From NCBI GenBank assembly GCA_949294665.1, contig CASFID010000032.1, positions 1-44,646 on the forward strand: 44,646 nt of DNA, read 5' to 3'. Below the pieces are notes generated by a model, which saw only the letters and a list, made by a program, of their open reading frames with translations, made no database searches and was not told the origin of the DNA. This DNA is from an uncultured Eubacteriales bacterium. Its GTDB lineage: Bacteria > Bacillota > Clostridia > Lachnospirales > Lachnospiraceae. The first letter of the stretch is position 1. Every line of letters starts with the position of its first letter. Position numbers and translations under genes: made by a program. Shown one piece after another: positions 8,272 through 16,373 of this stretch.

Positions 8272-9771
8272 ATGTTAAAAAGAAAAGAGTACAAATTCTG
8301 GTTCTGCACAGGCTCACAGGATCTTTACGGGGAGGAGTGCCTCGCACATGTGGCTGAGCATTCAAGGATCATAGTAGAGAAACTTAACGAATCCGGGAAT
8401 CTTCCCTATGAAGTCGTGTTAAAGCCGACGCTTATCACCAATGAACTGATCAGAAAAACATTCAACGAGGCGAATATGGATGAGACTTGCGCGGGCGTCA
8501 TCACATGGATGCATACATTCTCTCCGGCAAAATCATGGATCCTTGGCCTTCAGGAGTACAGGAAACCGCTCCTTCATCTGCACACTCAGTTTAACCGTGA
8601 AATCCCGTACGACACCATCGACATGGATTTTATGAATGAAAACCAGTCTGCCCATGGCGGCCGCGAGTATGGTCACATCTTCACCCGCATGGGGATCGAG
8701 CGCAAGGTGATCGTCGGATACTGGGCTGATGAAGATATACAGAAGAAGATCGGCTCCTGGATGCGCACGGCAGTAGGAGTGATCGAGAGCAGTCATGTAC
8801 GCGTTATGAGAGTAGCTGACAATATGAGAAATGTTGCGGTTACAGATGGAGACAAGGTAGAGGCGCAGATCAGATTCGGCTGGGAGGTAGACGCATATCC
8901 GGTCAACGAGATCGCAGAGGCCGTGGAGGCTGTGTCCGAGAGTGATGTAAAAGCGCTGACAGATGAGTATTATGATACATACGACATCCTGCTTGAGGGA
9001 AGAGATCCTGAGGAGTTCCGCCGTCACGTGGCCGTGCAGGCGCAGATCGAGATCGGATTTGAACGGTTCCTTGAAGAAAAGGATTATCAGGCGATCGTCA
9101 CACATTTTGGAGATCTGGGAAGCCTGAAGCAGCTTCCGGGACTTGCCATCCAGAGACTGATGCAGAAAGGATACGGCTTCGGAGCAGAGGGAGACTGGAA
9201 GACGGCGGCTATGGTCCGTATCATGAAGATCATGACAGAAGGAATGGAAAATGCGAAGGGGACTTCCTTCATGGAAGATTACACTTACAATCTTGTACCC
9301 GGAAAAGAGGGAATCCTTCAGTCTCATATGCTTGAAGTGTGCCCGACGATCTCCGACGGTCCGATCGGCATTAAGGTGCAGCCGCTCTCCATGGGAGACA
9401 GAGAAGATCCTGCAAGGCTTGTGTTCACGGCGAAGACAGGACCGGCGGTGGCGACGTCTCTTATTGATCTCGGAGACCGTTTCCGTCTGATCATCAATGA
9501 TGTGAACTGTAAGAAGACGGAGAAACCGATGCCGAAACTTCCGGTGGCGACAGCGTTCTGGACACCGGAGCCGAATCTTCAGACAGGTGCGGAAGCGTGG
9601 ATCCTCTGCGGCGGAGCGCATCACACAGCGTTCTCCTATGACCTGACAAGCGAACAGATGGGAGACTGGGCAGCAGCCATGGGGATCGAGGCGGTCTATA
9701 TTGACAAAGATACGACGATCCGCGGCCTGAAAAATGAGATGAAATGGAACGATCTCGTTTATAGAAAATAA
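8272..9771 (+). CDS. araA: L-arabinose isomerase
   Basis: The 499-residue enzyme interconverts L-arabinose and L-ribulose using a bound manganese ion. It begins KEYKFWFCTGSQDLYG, the typical N-terminus. FMEDYTYN and SHMLEVCPTIS hold the two metal-binding glutamates, and the C-terminal GGAHHTAFS holds a metal/active-site histidine. Length equals the usual roughly 500 residues. An AGGAGG site precedes the ATG. The gene is in line with araD after a 95-base gap with no clear terminator. A second GTACAAAT sequence lies inside its early codons (8289-8296) and may be chance. Confidence 0.97.
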   Translation: MLKRKEYKFWFCTGSQDLYGEECLAHVAEHSRIIVEKLNESGNLPYEVVLKPTLITNELIRKTFNEANMDETCAGVITWMHTFSPAKSWILGLQEYRKPLLHLHTQFNREIPYDTIDMDFMNENQSAHGGREYGHIFTRMGIERKVIVGYWADEDIQKKIGSWMRTAVGVIESSHVRVMRVADNMRNVAVTDGDKVEAQIRFGWEVDAYPVNEIAEAVEAVSESDVKALTDEYYDTYDILLEGRDPEEFRRHVAVQAQIEIGFERFLEEKDYQAIVTHFGDLGSLKQLPGLAIQRLMQKGYGFGAEGDWKTAAMVRIMKIMTEGMENAKGTSFMEDYTYNLVPGKEGILQSHMLEVCPTISDGPIGIKVQPLSMGDREDPARLVFTAKTGPAVATSLIDLGDRFRLIINDVNCKKTEKPMPKLPVATAFWTPEPNLQTGAEAWILCGGAHHTAFSYDLTSEQMGDWAAAMGIEAVYIDKDTTIRGLKNEMKWNDLVYRK

Positions 9772-9782
9772 TGCGGTATTCA

Positions 9783-9811
9783 TTGAAAACTTGTTCCCGG
9801 ACCTGTATAAT
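9783..9811 (+). promoter_or_regulatory. Consensus promoter of ddh
   Basis: TTGAAA (9783-9788), exactly 17 bases, then a perfect TATAAT (9806-9811). It lies just after the araA stop, so ddh can be transcribed independently of arabinose control. Confidence 0.85.
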
Positions 9812-9855
9812 AACAGGCAGAGATGAAACTAAAACAACAGAAAAGGAGCAGGCAG

Positions 9856-10842
9856 ATGAGTATCAAAATAGGTATTTTAGGTTATGGAAATCTTGGACGT
9901 GGGATTGAGTGCGCCATAAAACAGAATCCCGATATGGAGCTTGCAGCGGTCTTTACCCGAAGAGATCCTGCCGGCGTGACGATACTGACGGAGGGTGTGC
10001 CTGTATGCAGGGCAGATGAGGCCGAAGAATGGGCGGGCAGGATCGACGTTATGATCCTCTGCGGAGGCAGCGCTACAGATCTTCCGAAACAGACGCCGGA
10101 ATATGCGCGCATGTTCAATGTCATTGACAGCTTTGACACCCATGCAAAGATTCCGGAGCATTATGCAAATGTGGATGCGGCGGCGAAAGAGGCCGGTAAG
10201 ATCGGGATCATTTCTGTAGGCTGGGATCCGGGTATGTTTTCGCTTAACAGACTGTATGCAAACGCCATTCTTCCGGACGGCAAAGATTATACATTCTGGG
10301 GCAAGGGCGTGAGCCAGGGACATTCTGACGCTGTCCGCAGGATTGAAGGAGTCAAAGATGCAAAGCAGTACACGATTCCTGTAGATGCGGCGCTTGAGGC
10401 CGTCAGAAACGGAGAAAATCCTGATCTTACGACAAGGCAGAAACATACGAGAGAGTGCTTCGTTGTCCTCGAAGAAGGGGCGGATGCGGCGAAAGTCGAG
10501 GAAGAGATCAAGACCATGCCGAACTATTTTGCGGAGTATGATACGACCGTACATTTTATCAGTGAAGAAGAATTAAAAAGAGATCACAGCGGAATCCCGC
10601 ACGGCGGGTTCGTCTTAAGGAGCGGAACGACCGGATGGAACGGCGAGAACAGCCACCTGATCGAGTACAGTCTGAAACTGGATTCCAATCCGGAGTTTAC
10701 ATCTTCGGTTCTGATCGCTTATGCCCGTGCGGCATACCGCCTGTCACAGGAAGGACAGTGCGGATGCAGGACAGTCTTTGACATCGCGCCGGCGTATCTG
10801 AGCGCAAAGAGCGCAGAAGAGCTGCGTAAGACAATGCTGTAG
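9856..10842 (+). CDS. ddh: meso-Diaminopimelate D-dehydrogenase
   Basis: The 328-residue NADPH-dependent enzyme makes meso-diaminopimelate directly from tetrahydrodipicolinate and ammonia, for lysine and peptidoglycan. The Rossmann start IGILGYGNLGRGIE is followed by LCGGSATDLPKQ, IDSFDTHAKIP and the substrate loop GWDPGMFSLNR. WGKGVSQGHSDAVRRI and the C-terminal SSVLIAYARAAYR also match the family. The ATG at 9856 is chosen because AAAAGGAG ends 7 bases upstream; the in-frame ATG at 9823 lacks such a site. It separates araA from araB although it has no role in arabinose use. Its strong private promoter suggests constitutive expression and an insertion or rearrangement within an ancestral ara operon. 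Confidence 0.95.
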   Translation: MSIKIGILGYGNLGRGIECAIKQNPDMELAAVFTRRDPAGVTILTEGVPVCRADEAEEWAGRIDVMILCGGSATDLPKQTPEYARMFNVIDSFDTHAKIPEHYANVDAAAKEAGKIGIISVGWDPGMFSLNRLYANAILPDGKDYTFWGKGVSQGHSDAVRRIEGVKDAKQYTIPVDAALEAVRNGENPDLTTRQKHTRECFVVLEEGADAAKVEEEIKTMPNYFAEYDTTVHFISEEELKRDHSGIPHGGFVLRSGTTGWNGENSHLIEYSLKLDSNPEFTSSVLIAYARAAYRLSQEGQCGCRTVFDIAPAYLSAKSAEELRKTML

Positions 10843-10849
10843 GATACAG

Positions 10850-10881
10850 ATCAGCAGGTGCGGGACAAGGCGCCTGCTGAT
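10850..10881 (+). terminator. Hairpin between ddh and araB, weak or partial terminator
   Basis: ATCAGCAGG (10850-10858) pairs with CCTGCTGAT (10873-10881), with further GC pairs inside. The downstream sequence TGCTGTAC has no T run, so termination may be incomplete. Confidence 0.4.
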
Positions 10882-10884
10882 TGC

Positions 10885-10893
10885 TGTACAAAA
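10885..10893 (+). promoter_or_regulatory. AraR-like half site upstream of araB
   Basis: TGTACAAAA is an 8/9 match to the reverse complement of the half site at araR (ATTTGTACA). It lies 33 bases before the araB start. No strong promoter was seen beside it. Confidence 0.35.
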
Positions 10894-10925
10894 ATACATA
10901 TAACATCAAAAGGAGGAGTGCTTTA

Positions 10926-12530
10926 ATGCGTAGTAAACAGGAAATCAGAGAGATGATAAGCGACGGACAGGCAGTGCTCGGAATTGAGCTGGGATCGACC
11001 AGGATCAAAGCGGTGCTGATCGATGTGGATAAATCCCCTGTGGCTTCCGGCAGTTACGACTGGGAGAATCAGTATGTGGACCATATCTGGACGTACGATA
11101 TCGACGAAGTGTGGAAAGGGCTTCAGGGCAGCTACCAGGATCTTGTGAAAAATGTACAGGAGGAATACGGCGTCACCATCACGAACCTGGCGGCGGCCGG
11201 AGTCAGCGCGATGATGCACGGTTATCTGGCGTTTGATGGGAACGATGAACTGCTTGTGCCGTTCCGCACGTGGAGGAACACGATCACAGGAGAGGCGTCG
11301 GAAAAGCTGTCAGAGCTTTTTCAGTACCACATCCCGCAGCGCTGGAGTATCGCGCATCTGTATCAGGCGATCTTAAATGGCGAAGGTCATGTGGGCAGCG
11401 TGCGTTTCTTCACAACGCTCTCAGGATACATCCACTGGAAACTGACCGGACAGAAAGTGATCGGAAGCGGCGACGCGGCCGGTATGTTCCCGATCAATAT
11501 CGAGGCGAAAGATTTTGACGGCAGGATGCTGGATCAGTTTGACGAGCTGGTGGCAGACAAGGGATTCCCGTGGAAGATCCGTGAGCTCCTTCCGAAAGTG
11601 CTCCTTGCCGGAGAGGATGCGGGCGCTCTGACGGAGGAGGGTGCGAAACTTCTCGATCCTGCAGGAAATCTTGCGGCAGGAATCCCCATGTGTCCCCCGG
11701 AGGGAGACGCAGGAACCGGAATGACGGCCACAAACAGCGTCGCTGTAAGAACAGGAAATGTATCTGCCGGAACAAGCGTATTTGCCATGGCTGTCCTCGA
11801 GAAAGATCTGACAAAACCGTACGAGGAGATCGATCTGGTGACGACTCCTTCGGGCGACCTTGTGGCAATGGTGCACTGCAATAACTGTACGTCCGACCTG
11901 AACGCCTGGGTTGGGCTGTTCAAAGAATTTGCAGAAAGCTTCGGCGTTGACGTAGATATGAACAAACTGTTCGGTACTCTTTATAATAAAGCGCTTGAGG
12001 GCGATGCCGACTGCGGCGGACTGCTTGCATACAATTACTTCTCGGGCGAACATATCACAGGATTTGACGAGGGACGTCCCCTCTTCGTGCGCTCCCCGGA
12101 GAGCAGATTCAATCTGGCAAACTTTATGCGAGTGAATCTCTATACATCTCTCGGAGCTCTGAAAACAGGGATGGATATCCTGCTCAAGAAAGAAGATGTC
12201 AAACTTGACCGCATGATGGGACACGGCGGCCTGTTCAAGACAAAAGGCGTAGGACAGAGAATACTCGCCGGAGCGATCGATACTCCCGTGTATGTTATGG
12301 AAACCGCAGGAGAAGGCGGAGCATGGGGGATCGCACTGCTGGCGGATTATCTTGTCCGTAAAGAAGACGGAGAGAGTCTGACAGATTACCTTAACAACAA
12401 AGTGTTCCACGATGCAAAAGGTTCGGGAATGGATCCGGTGCCGGAAGATGTGGAAGGATATGAGAAGTTCATGGAGAGATACACAAAAGGACTGGCGATC
12501 GAAAGAGCGGCAGTGGACTGTGATATCTAA
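10926..12530 (+). CDS. araB: FGGY-family carbohydrate kinase, probable L-ribulokinase
   Basis: The 534-residue FGGY kinase should phosphorylate L-ribulose to L-ribulose 5-phosphate. The N-terminal ATPase-fold motif [16 protein letters not shown], the segment [13 protein letters not shown], and [15 protein letters not shown] with [12 protein letters not shown] are typical of the superfamily. The C-terminal phosphate-binding region has [16 protein letters not shown] and [15 protein letters not shown]. The ATG at 10926 has GGAGG 9 bases upstream; the in-frame start at 10881 does not. Context with araD, araA and araR makes ribulokinase the best call, although this branch differs from classical enterobacterial AraB and other pentulose substrates are possible. 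A palindromic repeat begins directly at its stop codon. Confidence 0.85.
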   Translation: MRSKQEIREMISDGQAVLGIELGSTRIKAVLIDVDKSPVASGSYDWENQYVDHIWTYDIDEVWKGLQGSYQDLVKNVQEEYGVTITNLAAAGVSAMMHGYLAFDGNDELLVPFRTWRNTITGEASEKLSELFQYHIPQRWSIAHLYQAILNGEGHVGSVRFFTTLSGYIHWKLTGQKVIGSGDAAGMFPINIEAKDFDGRMLDQFDELVADKGFPWKIRELLPKVLLAGEDAGALTEEGAKLLDPAGNLAAGIPMCPPEGDAGTGMTATNSVAVRTGNVSAGTSVFAMAVLEKDLTKPYEEIDLVTTPSGDLVAMVHCNNCTSDLNAWVGLFKEFAESFGVDVDMNKLFGTLYNKALEGDADCGGLLAYNYFSGEHITGFDEGRPLFVRSPESRFNLANFMRVNLYTSLGALKTGMDILLKKEDVKLDRMMGHGGLFKTKGVGQRILAGAIDTPVYVMETAGEGGAWGIALLADYLVRKEDGESLTDYLNNKVFHDAKGSGMDPVPEDVEGYEKFMERYTKGLAIERAAVDCDI

Positions 12531-12654
12531 ATTCGTGATTGTCAGATAGACTTCTCTTGGCAAAACATCCGAAAACCAATCGGATACAGTGGAATGACTC
12601 ACATATCCGGAACAGTCGGGATTGTAATGCTTCCGGCTCCGGTTACAAAAGGAA

Positions 12655-12769
12655 GATAAACTAATAACCCTGAAATATAGCTAAAAACAATCAGCCAGAC
12701 GGACAACTCACAGTGCTCAGACAAGTCCGCCTGGCTGATTAACGCTATATCTCAGGGTTAAAGTTTATC
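12655..12769. repeat. Central hairpin of unit 1
   Basis: About 38 paired bases in five blocks around a roughly 20-base loop. As DNA it could form a cruciform. As RNA it is a long stem behind araB that could stabilise the 3' end or, with the T-containing outer strand, help termination. Confidence 0.75.
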
Positions 12770-12907
12770 TACCCTTTCTACACAGTCACCGTCCGCATTA
12801 CAATCCCGGCTGATCCGAAAGATGGTTCATATCGGCTGTATCCGATTGATTTTCTGTGCTTATCCAATCGGAAATGTCTCTACAGCAATCGCAGAATTTA
12901 TAGAAAA

Positions 12908-12936
12908 TCGGTTGAAATGGCGAGGTAGTCGAGAAA
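12908..12936 (+). repeat. Direct repeat copy 1 flanking the vanZ remnant
   Basis: A 29-base block containing GTTGAAATGG and GTAGTCGA resembles 13382-13411 in the same orientation, with about 80 percent identity and one indel. The two copies bracket the vanZ-like fragment. Confidence 0.55.
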
Positions 12937-12981
12937 GTTCGTCTTAAATTTCAAAAAATATTAAAGATTTCTATAAGTTAA

Positions 12982-13374
12982 TCTGAAAAATTGCTCCCTT
13001 TTGCCGGTTCGGTTGTGATAAACGGAAAAACGGATATGGACGAGATCGTGAATAATTTTATTGTGTTTATCCCTGTTGGTCTGTATTTGGGAATGCTGAT
13101 GCCGAAAGCATCTCCGGTAAGAAAGATTGCTCCGATATTCGGACTCAGCCTGTTTTACGAAGTGATCCAGTTTATCTTTGCAATAGGCGCCAGCGATATC
13201 ACAGATCTCATCATGAATACACTGGGCGGAACAGCAGGCGTTTTTCTAGTATTTCTGATTTCAAAACTTCTGAAAGACAATACAGTAAAAGTCCTCAATA
13301 TAGCAGCAATCATATGTACAGTCGCAATAACAGCATTCATGGCACTGCTGATAGGGGTGAATTATTTAATCTGA
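12982..13374 (+). pseudogene. VanZ-like membrane protein remnant, 5' end missing
   Basis: The open frame reads SEKLLPFAGSVVIN, then DEIVNNFIVFIPVGLYLGML, then GLSLFYEVIQFIFAIGASDITDLIMNTLGG and two further hydrophobic segments, about 130 residues in all. VanZ-family proteins carry the motif NxxPF, then NxxxFxPxG, then ExxQ....R/D-x-D-Dxx-NTxG, so the core and C-terminal helices are here. The first membrane helix and a proper start are absent: a TAA stands in frame at 12979 and only a TTG (12991), with no ribosome-binding site, precedes the homologous part. It lies between two palindromic elements, so truncation by repeat insertion or rearrangement is likely. A functional short protein cannot be excluded. 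Confidence 0.65.
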
Positions 13375-13381
13375 TACCAAA

Positions 13382-13411
13382 CCGATTGAAATAGGGAACG
13401 TAGTCGATAAA
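13382..13411 (+). repeat. Direct repeat copy 2 flanking the vanZ remnant
   Basis: Partner of 12908-12936. It starts 8 bases after the last codon of the vanZ-like frame and leads into the beta arm of unit 2. Confidence 0.55.
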
Positions 13412-13800
13412 TCTCACCCTTTCGACCAGTTTCCAGTAAATTCCGTGATTATCGGGGAGACACTTCCAATCGGATGAACGCAGAAAATCAGTCGGATACA
13501 GCCCTTTTGATGAACCTTTCAGGACGGGCGGGGAGGGGATGCTGACGGTGACTGTGCAGGAATATTAGACAAAGCTAAAACCTGAGATGCAGCGTTAATC
13601 AGGAAAATGAAATTGTCTGAGTGAAACGAGTTGTTCATTTTCCTGATTGCTTTTAGCTGTATCACAGGTTTGTTACTTTGCCTTATGTTCCGTAACCGGA
13701 GCCGGAAACATTCCCCTCCCCGCCTGTCCTGGATACGTGAGTCAATCCAATGTATCCGAGTGATTTTCGGATGTTTTACCGAGGAAATGTCTCTCGGATA
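13412..13800. repeat. Palindromic repeat element, unit 2 (beta arm, hairpin, alpha arm)
   Basis: Same architecture as unit 1 in the opposite orientation. GAAAATCA (13483-13490) plus TCGGATACA (13492-13500) pair with TGTATCCGA (13751-13759) plus TGATTTTC (13761-13768). Next, 13521-13541 (G-rich) pairs with 13709-13730 (C-rich), with few mismatches. The core is CAAAG/CTTTG, AAACCTG/CAGGTTT and a perfect 14-bp stem (13597-13610 with 13635-13648). The palindrome spans 286 bases against 283 in unit 1. The alpha arm ends about 10-20 bases before the aroA stop (13810). Confidence 0.85.
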
Positions 13801-13809
13801 AATATGGAT

Positions 13810-15099
13810 TTACAGCAACTCCTCAAAGGTATCATAGAATGTCGGATACGACACATCCACGCATCTGCTGTCCAGTATCTTTGTATTCCCCTCCGCTGCC
13901 AGTGCGGCGATACTGAACGCCATCGCGATGCGGTGGTCCAGCAGTGTGTGGATGGATGCGCCTTTGAGTTTCCCTCCGGTGATGATCATGCCGTCGGAGG
14001 TCGGCGTTACATTACATCCCATTGCTTTTAAGTTGTCGCAGACTGTCTCGATCCGGTCCGTCTCTTTCACTTTCAGTTCTGCGGCGTCTTTTATGACAGT
14101 GGTGCCCTCGGCGACAGCTGCCATGACTGCGATGACGGGGATCTCATCGATGAGCGTCGGGATGAGATCGCCCTGGATCGTGATGCCGTGGAGCCGGCTG
14201 GAACGGACAAGGATGTCGGCAATTTTTTCACCGCTCTCGACGCGTTCGTTGAGCAGGGTGATATCTCCGCCCATGTCCTCGCATACTCTGAGAATGCCGG
14301 CGCGCGTCGGATTTATGCCGACGTTTTCAATGAGGATCTCGGAATTTGGAACGATCAGGCCCGCTGCAATGAAGTATGCGGCGGAAGAGATATCGCCGGG
14401 TACGGTGATCTTCTGGCCGTAAAGCTCCTGGCAGGGCGAAATGGCGGCTGTAGCTCTGGTGCTGTCCAGCTCATGTGTGGAGCGGATATCGGCGCCGAAT
14501 TCTCTGAGCATGAGTTCTGTGTGGTTTCGAGAGAGAGACGGCTCAGTGACAGAGGTTACCCCGTCGGCATACAGACCGGCAAGCAGGAGGCAGGACTTCA
14601 CCTGCGCGGAAGCAACCGGGGACTCATAGTGTATTCCGTGGAGTCTGCCGGGAGAAATGTACAGCGGCGCGCAGCCGTTTCTCAGGACGCTCGAGATATT
14701 TGCTCCCATCTGTGTCAGCGGATCTATGATCCGTTTCATGGGGCGGGAGTTGAGTGACTCGTCCCCCGACAGCTTTGACTCGAAAGACTGTCCTGCCAGA
14801 ATGCCCGACATCAGACGTGTAGTTGTGCCGCTGTTTCCCACGTCCAGGATATCGCCCGGGGCGGAAAGTCCGTGAAGCCCTTTCCCATGAACGAGGACGG
14901 TGGAGCCGTTCTCATCGATCTCAATTCCAAGCGTGCGAAAACAGCGTATCGTTGCCAGACAGTCTGCTCCTTTCAAAAAATGATGGATCTCCGTTGTGCC
15001 GCGGGCGATCGATCCAAACATCACACAGCGGTGAGAGATGGACTTGTCCCCCGGGACGGTGATCTTACCTTTTAATCCTGTAATACTGCATAATTCCAT
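13810..15099 (-). CDS. aroA: 3-Phosphoshikimate 1-carboxyvinyltransferase (EPSP synthase)
   Basis: The 429-residue enzyme joins phosphoenolpyruvate to shikimate 3-phosphate, the sixth step of the shikimate pathway. PGDKSISHR near the N-terminus, NSGTTTRLM and LSRNHTELML match substrate-binding loops. DEIPVIAVMAA carries the catalytic aspartate, LKVKETDRI follows, and DHRIAMAFSIAAL is the C-terminal signature. Motif spelling (NSGTTTRLM) resembles class II enzymes of Gram-positive bacteria, but class is not asserted. AAAGGAT lies 8 bases before the ATG at 15099. It follows tyrA by 109 bases on the same strand, so the two aromatic genes probably share a transcript. A palindromic repeat lies directly behind its stop. 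Confidence 0.96.
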   Translation of the reverse strand: MELCSITGLKGKITVPGDKSISHRCVMFGSIARGTTEIHHFLKGADCLATIRCFRTLGIEIDENGSTVLVHGKGLHGLSAPGDILDVGNSGTTTRLMSGILAGQSFESKLSGDESLNSRPMKRIIDPLTQMGANISSVLRNGCAPLYISPGRLHGIHYESPVASAQVKSCLLLAGLYADGVTSVTEPSLSRNHTELMLREFGADIRSTHELDSTRATAAISPCQELYGQKITVPGDISSAAYFIAAGLIVPNSEILIENVGINPTRAGILRVCEDMGGDITLLNERVESGEKIADILVRSSRLHGITIQGDLIPTLIDEIPVIAVMAAVAEGTTVIKDAAELKVKETDRIETVCDNLKAMGCNVTPTSDGMIITGGKLKGASIHTLLDHRIAMAFSIAALAAEGNTKILDSRCVDVSYPTFYDTFEELL

Positions 15100-15119
15100 A
15101 AATTTTATCCTTTCTTCAC

Positions 15120-15163
15120 TAAATACGGCGAATACCTGAAGACCTGAAATACGGTGAATACCG
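15120..15163 (-). repeat. Short direct repeat between tyrA and aroA
   Basis: AAATACGGCGAATACC and AAATACGGTGAATACC, 16 bases with one difference, occur 28 bases apart upstream of aroA. Function unknown; possibly slippage-derived. Confidence 0.5.
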
Positions 15164-15208
15164 GGGCCTGCGGGCTGAGTGACGTCTTTTTATCTTCGCG
15201 GATTTCCG

Positions 15209-16306
15209 TCAGGTCTCGTAGACGATATAGTGATACTTCTGCAGGAGCTGTACCGCTCCGGCAGAGGAAGTCTCGTCATAGAATTCGATCCTGAGTACGC
15301 CCTCTTCAAACTCCCTGTTGTGTACGATGCCGATATTTTTAATGTTGATGTTATTGCTTGCGAGGATCGTCGCGATCGTCGCAATCCCGCCCGCTTCATC
15401 GATGATGTCGCAGTAGACGGCGAACTGTTTCTTGATCGGTCCGGCGGAAGTGTTCGGCATAGAGTCTCTGTAGTCGCGCGAAGTCTCGAACAGAGAGTAA
15501 AGTTCGCTCTCGTTTCCGGCTTCCACCGAGGCTCTGGCCTTTTCAAGCGCATCGATATATCCGCCGAGGATACGGGAGATATTCGATCTGTTCTTCAGAC
15601 AGATCTGCTGCCACATCACGGGCGAAGAAGAGGCGATCCTTGTGATATCTTTGAATCCTCCTGCCGCCAGCGCTTTCATCAGTTCGTCTTTCGTGTCATG
15701 ATCGCGGACGTAGTTCACGAGAGTAGAGGCAATGATATGAGGCAGATGGCTGATCGTACCGGTGATCAGATCGTGCTCTCTGTAGTCCAGCACAAGCGGC
15801 ATCGCTTTCAGTGAAGCGATAAGATCCCGGTAAGCTTCCGTTTTCTCTTTGGCGACTTTCCCGGTAGGTGTAAGGATGTAATAGGCGTTCTCGATGAGAT
15901 GGGCCTTGGAATTGGCGAATCCGTTCTTCTCGGAACCCGCCATCGGATGTCCGCCGATAAAGTTCTCCTCCATGCCAAGGGCCGCCACTTCCTCGTGGAT
16001 GGAAGTTTTCACACTGCCTACATCTGTCAGGATGCAGTCGGGATTCATAAGTCCCTTTAACTGGGAAAGATAAGCCGTATTGTATGAGACTGGAGCGCAC
16101 AGGAAGATATAACGGCACTCCCTGAAATTATCGTCGATAGAAGAACATGCCGTATGTATGATGTCGTCCTGCACGGCGAGAGCAAGCGTCTCCCGGTTTT
16201 TGTCAAATGCGATGATCTCGTAGTCGGGGTAATATTTGCGGATGGCTTTGGCGACGGATCCTCCGATCAGCCCCAGCCCTATAAATCCGATTTTTGAAGA
16301 AGCCAT
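15209..16306 (-). CDS. tyrA: Prephenate dehydrogenase with C-terminal ACT domain
   Basis: The 365-residue enzyme oxidises prephenate to 4-hydroxyphenylpyruvate for tyrosine. An N-terminal NAD-binding fold has IGFIGLGLIGGSVAKAI. The catalytic segment has DVGSVKTSI, GGHPMAGSEKNGF and ISHLPHIIASTLV. The last 70 or so residues read FAVYCDIIDEAGGIATIATI and beyond, an ACT domain that usually binds tyrosine for feedback inhibition. The ATG at 16306 is preferred: a TTG at 16315 lies only 3 bases from the AAGGA site, while the ATG is 12 away. Its promoter is recognisable at 16374-16402. Confidence 0.95.
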   Translation of the reverse strand: MASSKIGFIGLGLIGGSVAKAIRKYYPDYEIIAFDKNRETLALAVQDDIIHTACSSIDDNFRECRYIFLCAPVSYNTAYLSQLKGLMNPDCILTDVGSVKTSIHEEVAALGMEENFIGGHPMAGSEKNGFANSKAHLIENAYYILTPTGKVAKEKTEAYRDLIASLKAMPLVLDYREHDLITGTISHLPHIIASTLVNYVRDHDTKDELMKALAAGGFKDITRIASSSPVMWQQICLKNRSNISRILGGYIDALEKARASVEAGNESELYSLFETSRDYRDSMPNTSAGPIKKQFAVYCDIIDEAGGIATIATILASNNINIKNIGIVHNREFEEGVLRIEFYDETSSAGAVQLLQKYHYIVYET

Positions 16307-16321
16307 GATGAACAATGTTCC

Positions 16322-16350
16322 TTTCGTAAATGGTCGTAAATGGTCGTAAG
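16322..16350. repeat. Three tandem copies of a 10-base repeat upstream of tyrA
   Basis: CGTAAATGGT occurs twice and is followed by CGTAAGTGGG, all in tandem within the predicted tyrA leader. Probably a slippage product; a regulatory role is not supported. Confidence 0.6.
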
Positions 16351-16373
16351 TGGGAAGTCCACAATACAGAGAT

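Larger units (their letters stand above)
12530..12936. repeat. Palindromic repeat element, unit 1 (alpha arm, hairpin, beta arm)
   Basis: A large imperfect inverted repeat begins at the araB stop. Perfectly paired blocks, outermost to innermost, are 12577-12589 with 12836-12848 (13 bp), 12617-12630 with 12795-12808 (14 bp), then a 115-base central hairpin at 12655-12769. The hairpin is built from GATAAACT/AGTTTATC, AACCCTGA/TCAGGGTT, ATATAGC/GCTATAT, AATCAGCCAG/CTGGCTGATT and CGGAC/GTCCG. The left (alpha) arm recurs reversed at 13726-13800 and 44421-44527. The right (beta) arm recurs reversed at 13430-13510. No credible coding sequence is present. Confidence 0.85.

Noticed and set aside
8533-9783. 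Long minus-strand open frame (416 codons) opposite araA
   Set aside because: It is antisense to a clear L-arabinose isomerase gene. The translation is rich in His, Arg and Cys without any family motif, typical of a shadow frame.
11421-12602. Long minus-strand open frame opposite araB
   Set aside because: Shadow of the kinase gene; no motif and no ribosome-binding site.
12541-12660. Short frame CQIDFSWQNIRK... through the alpha arm of unit 1
   Set aside because: The copy in unit 3 has a stop in the same frame, so conservation is of DNA or RNA structure, not protein.
12530-13800. Insertion sequence or group II intron
   Set aside because: No transposase, reverse transcriptase or intron domain V signature; both units are too short and non-coding.
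12530-13800. CRISPR array
   Set aside because: There are only a few copies, in opposite orientations and with irregular spacing, and no cas genes.
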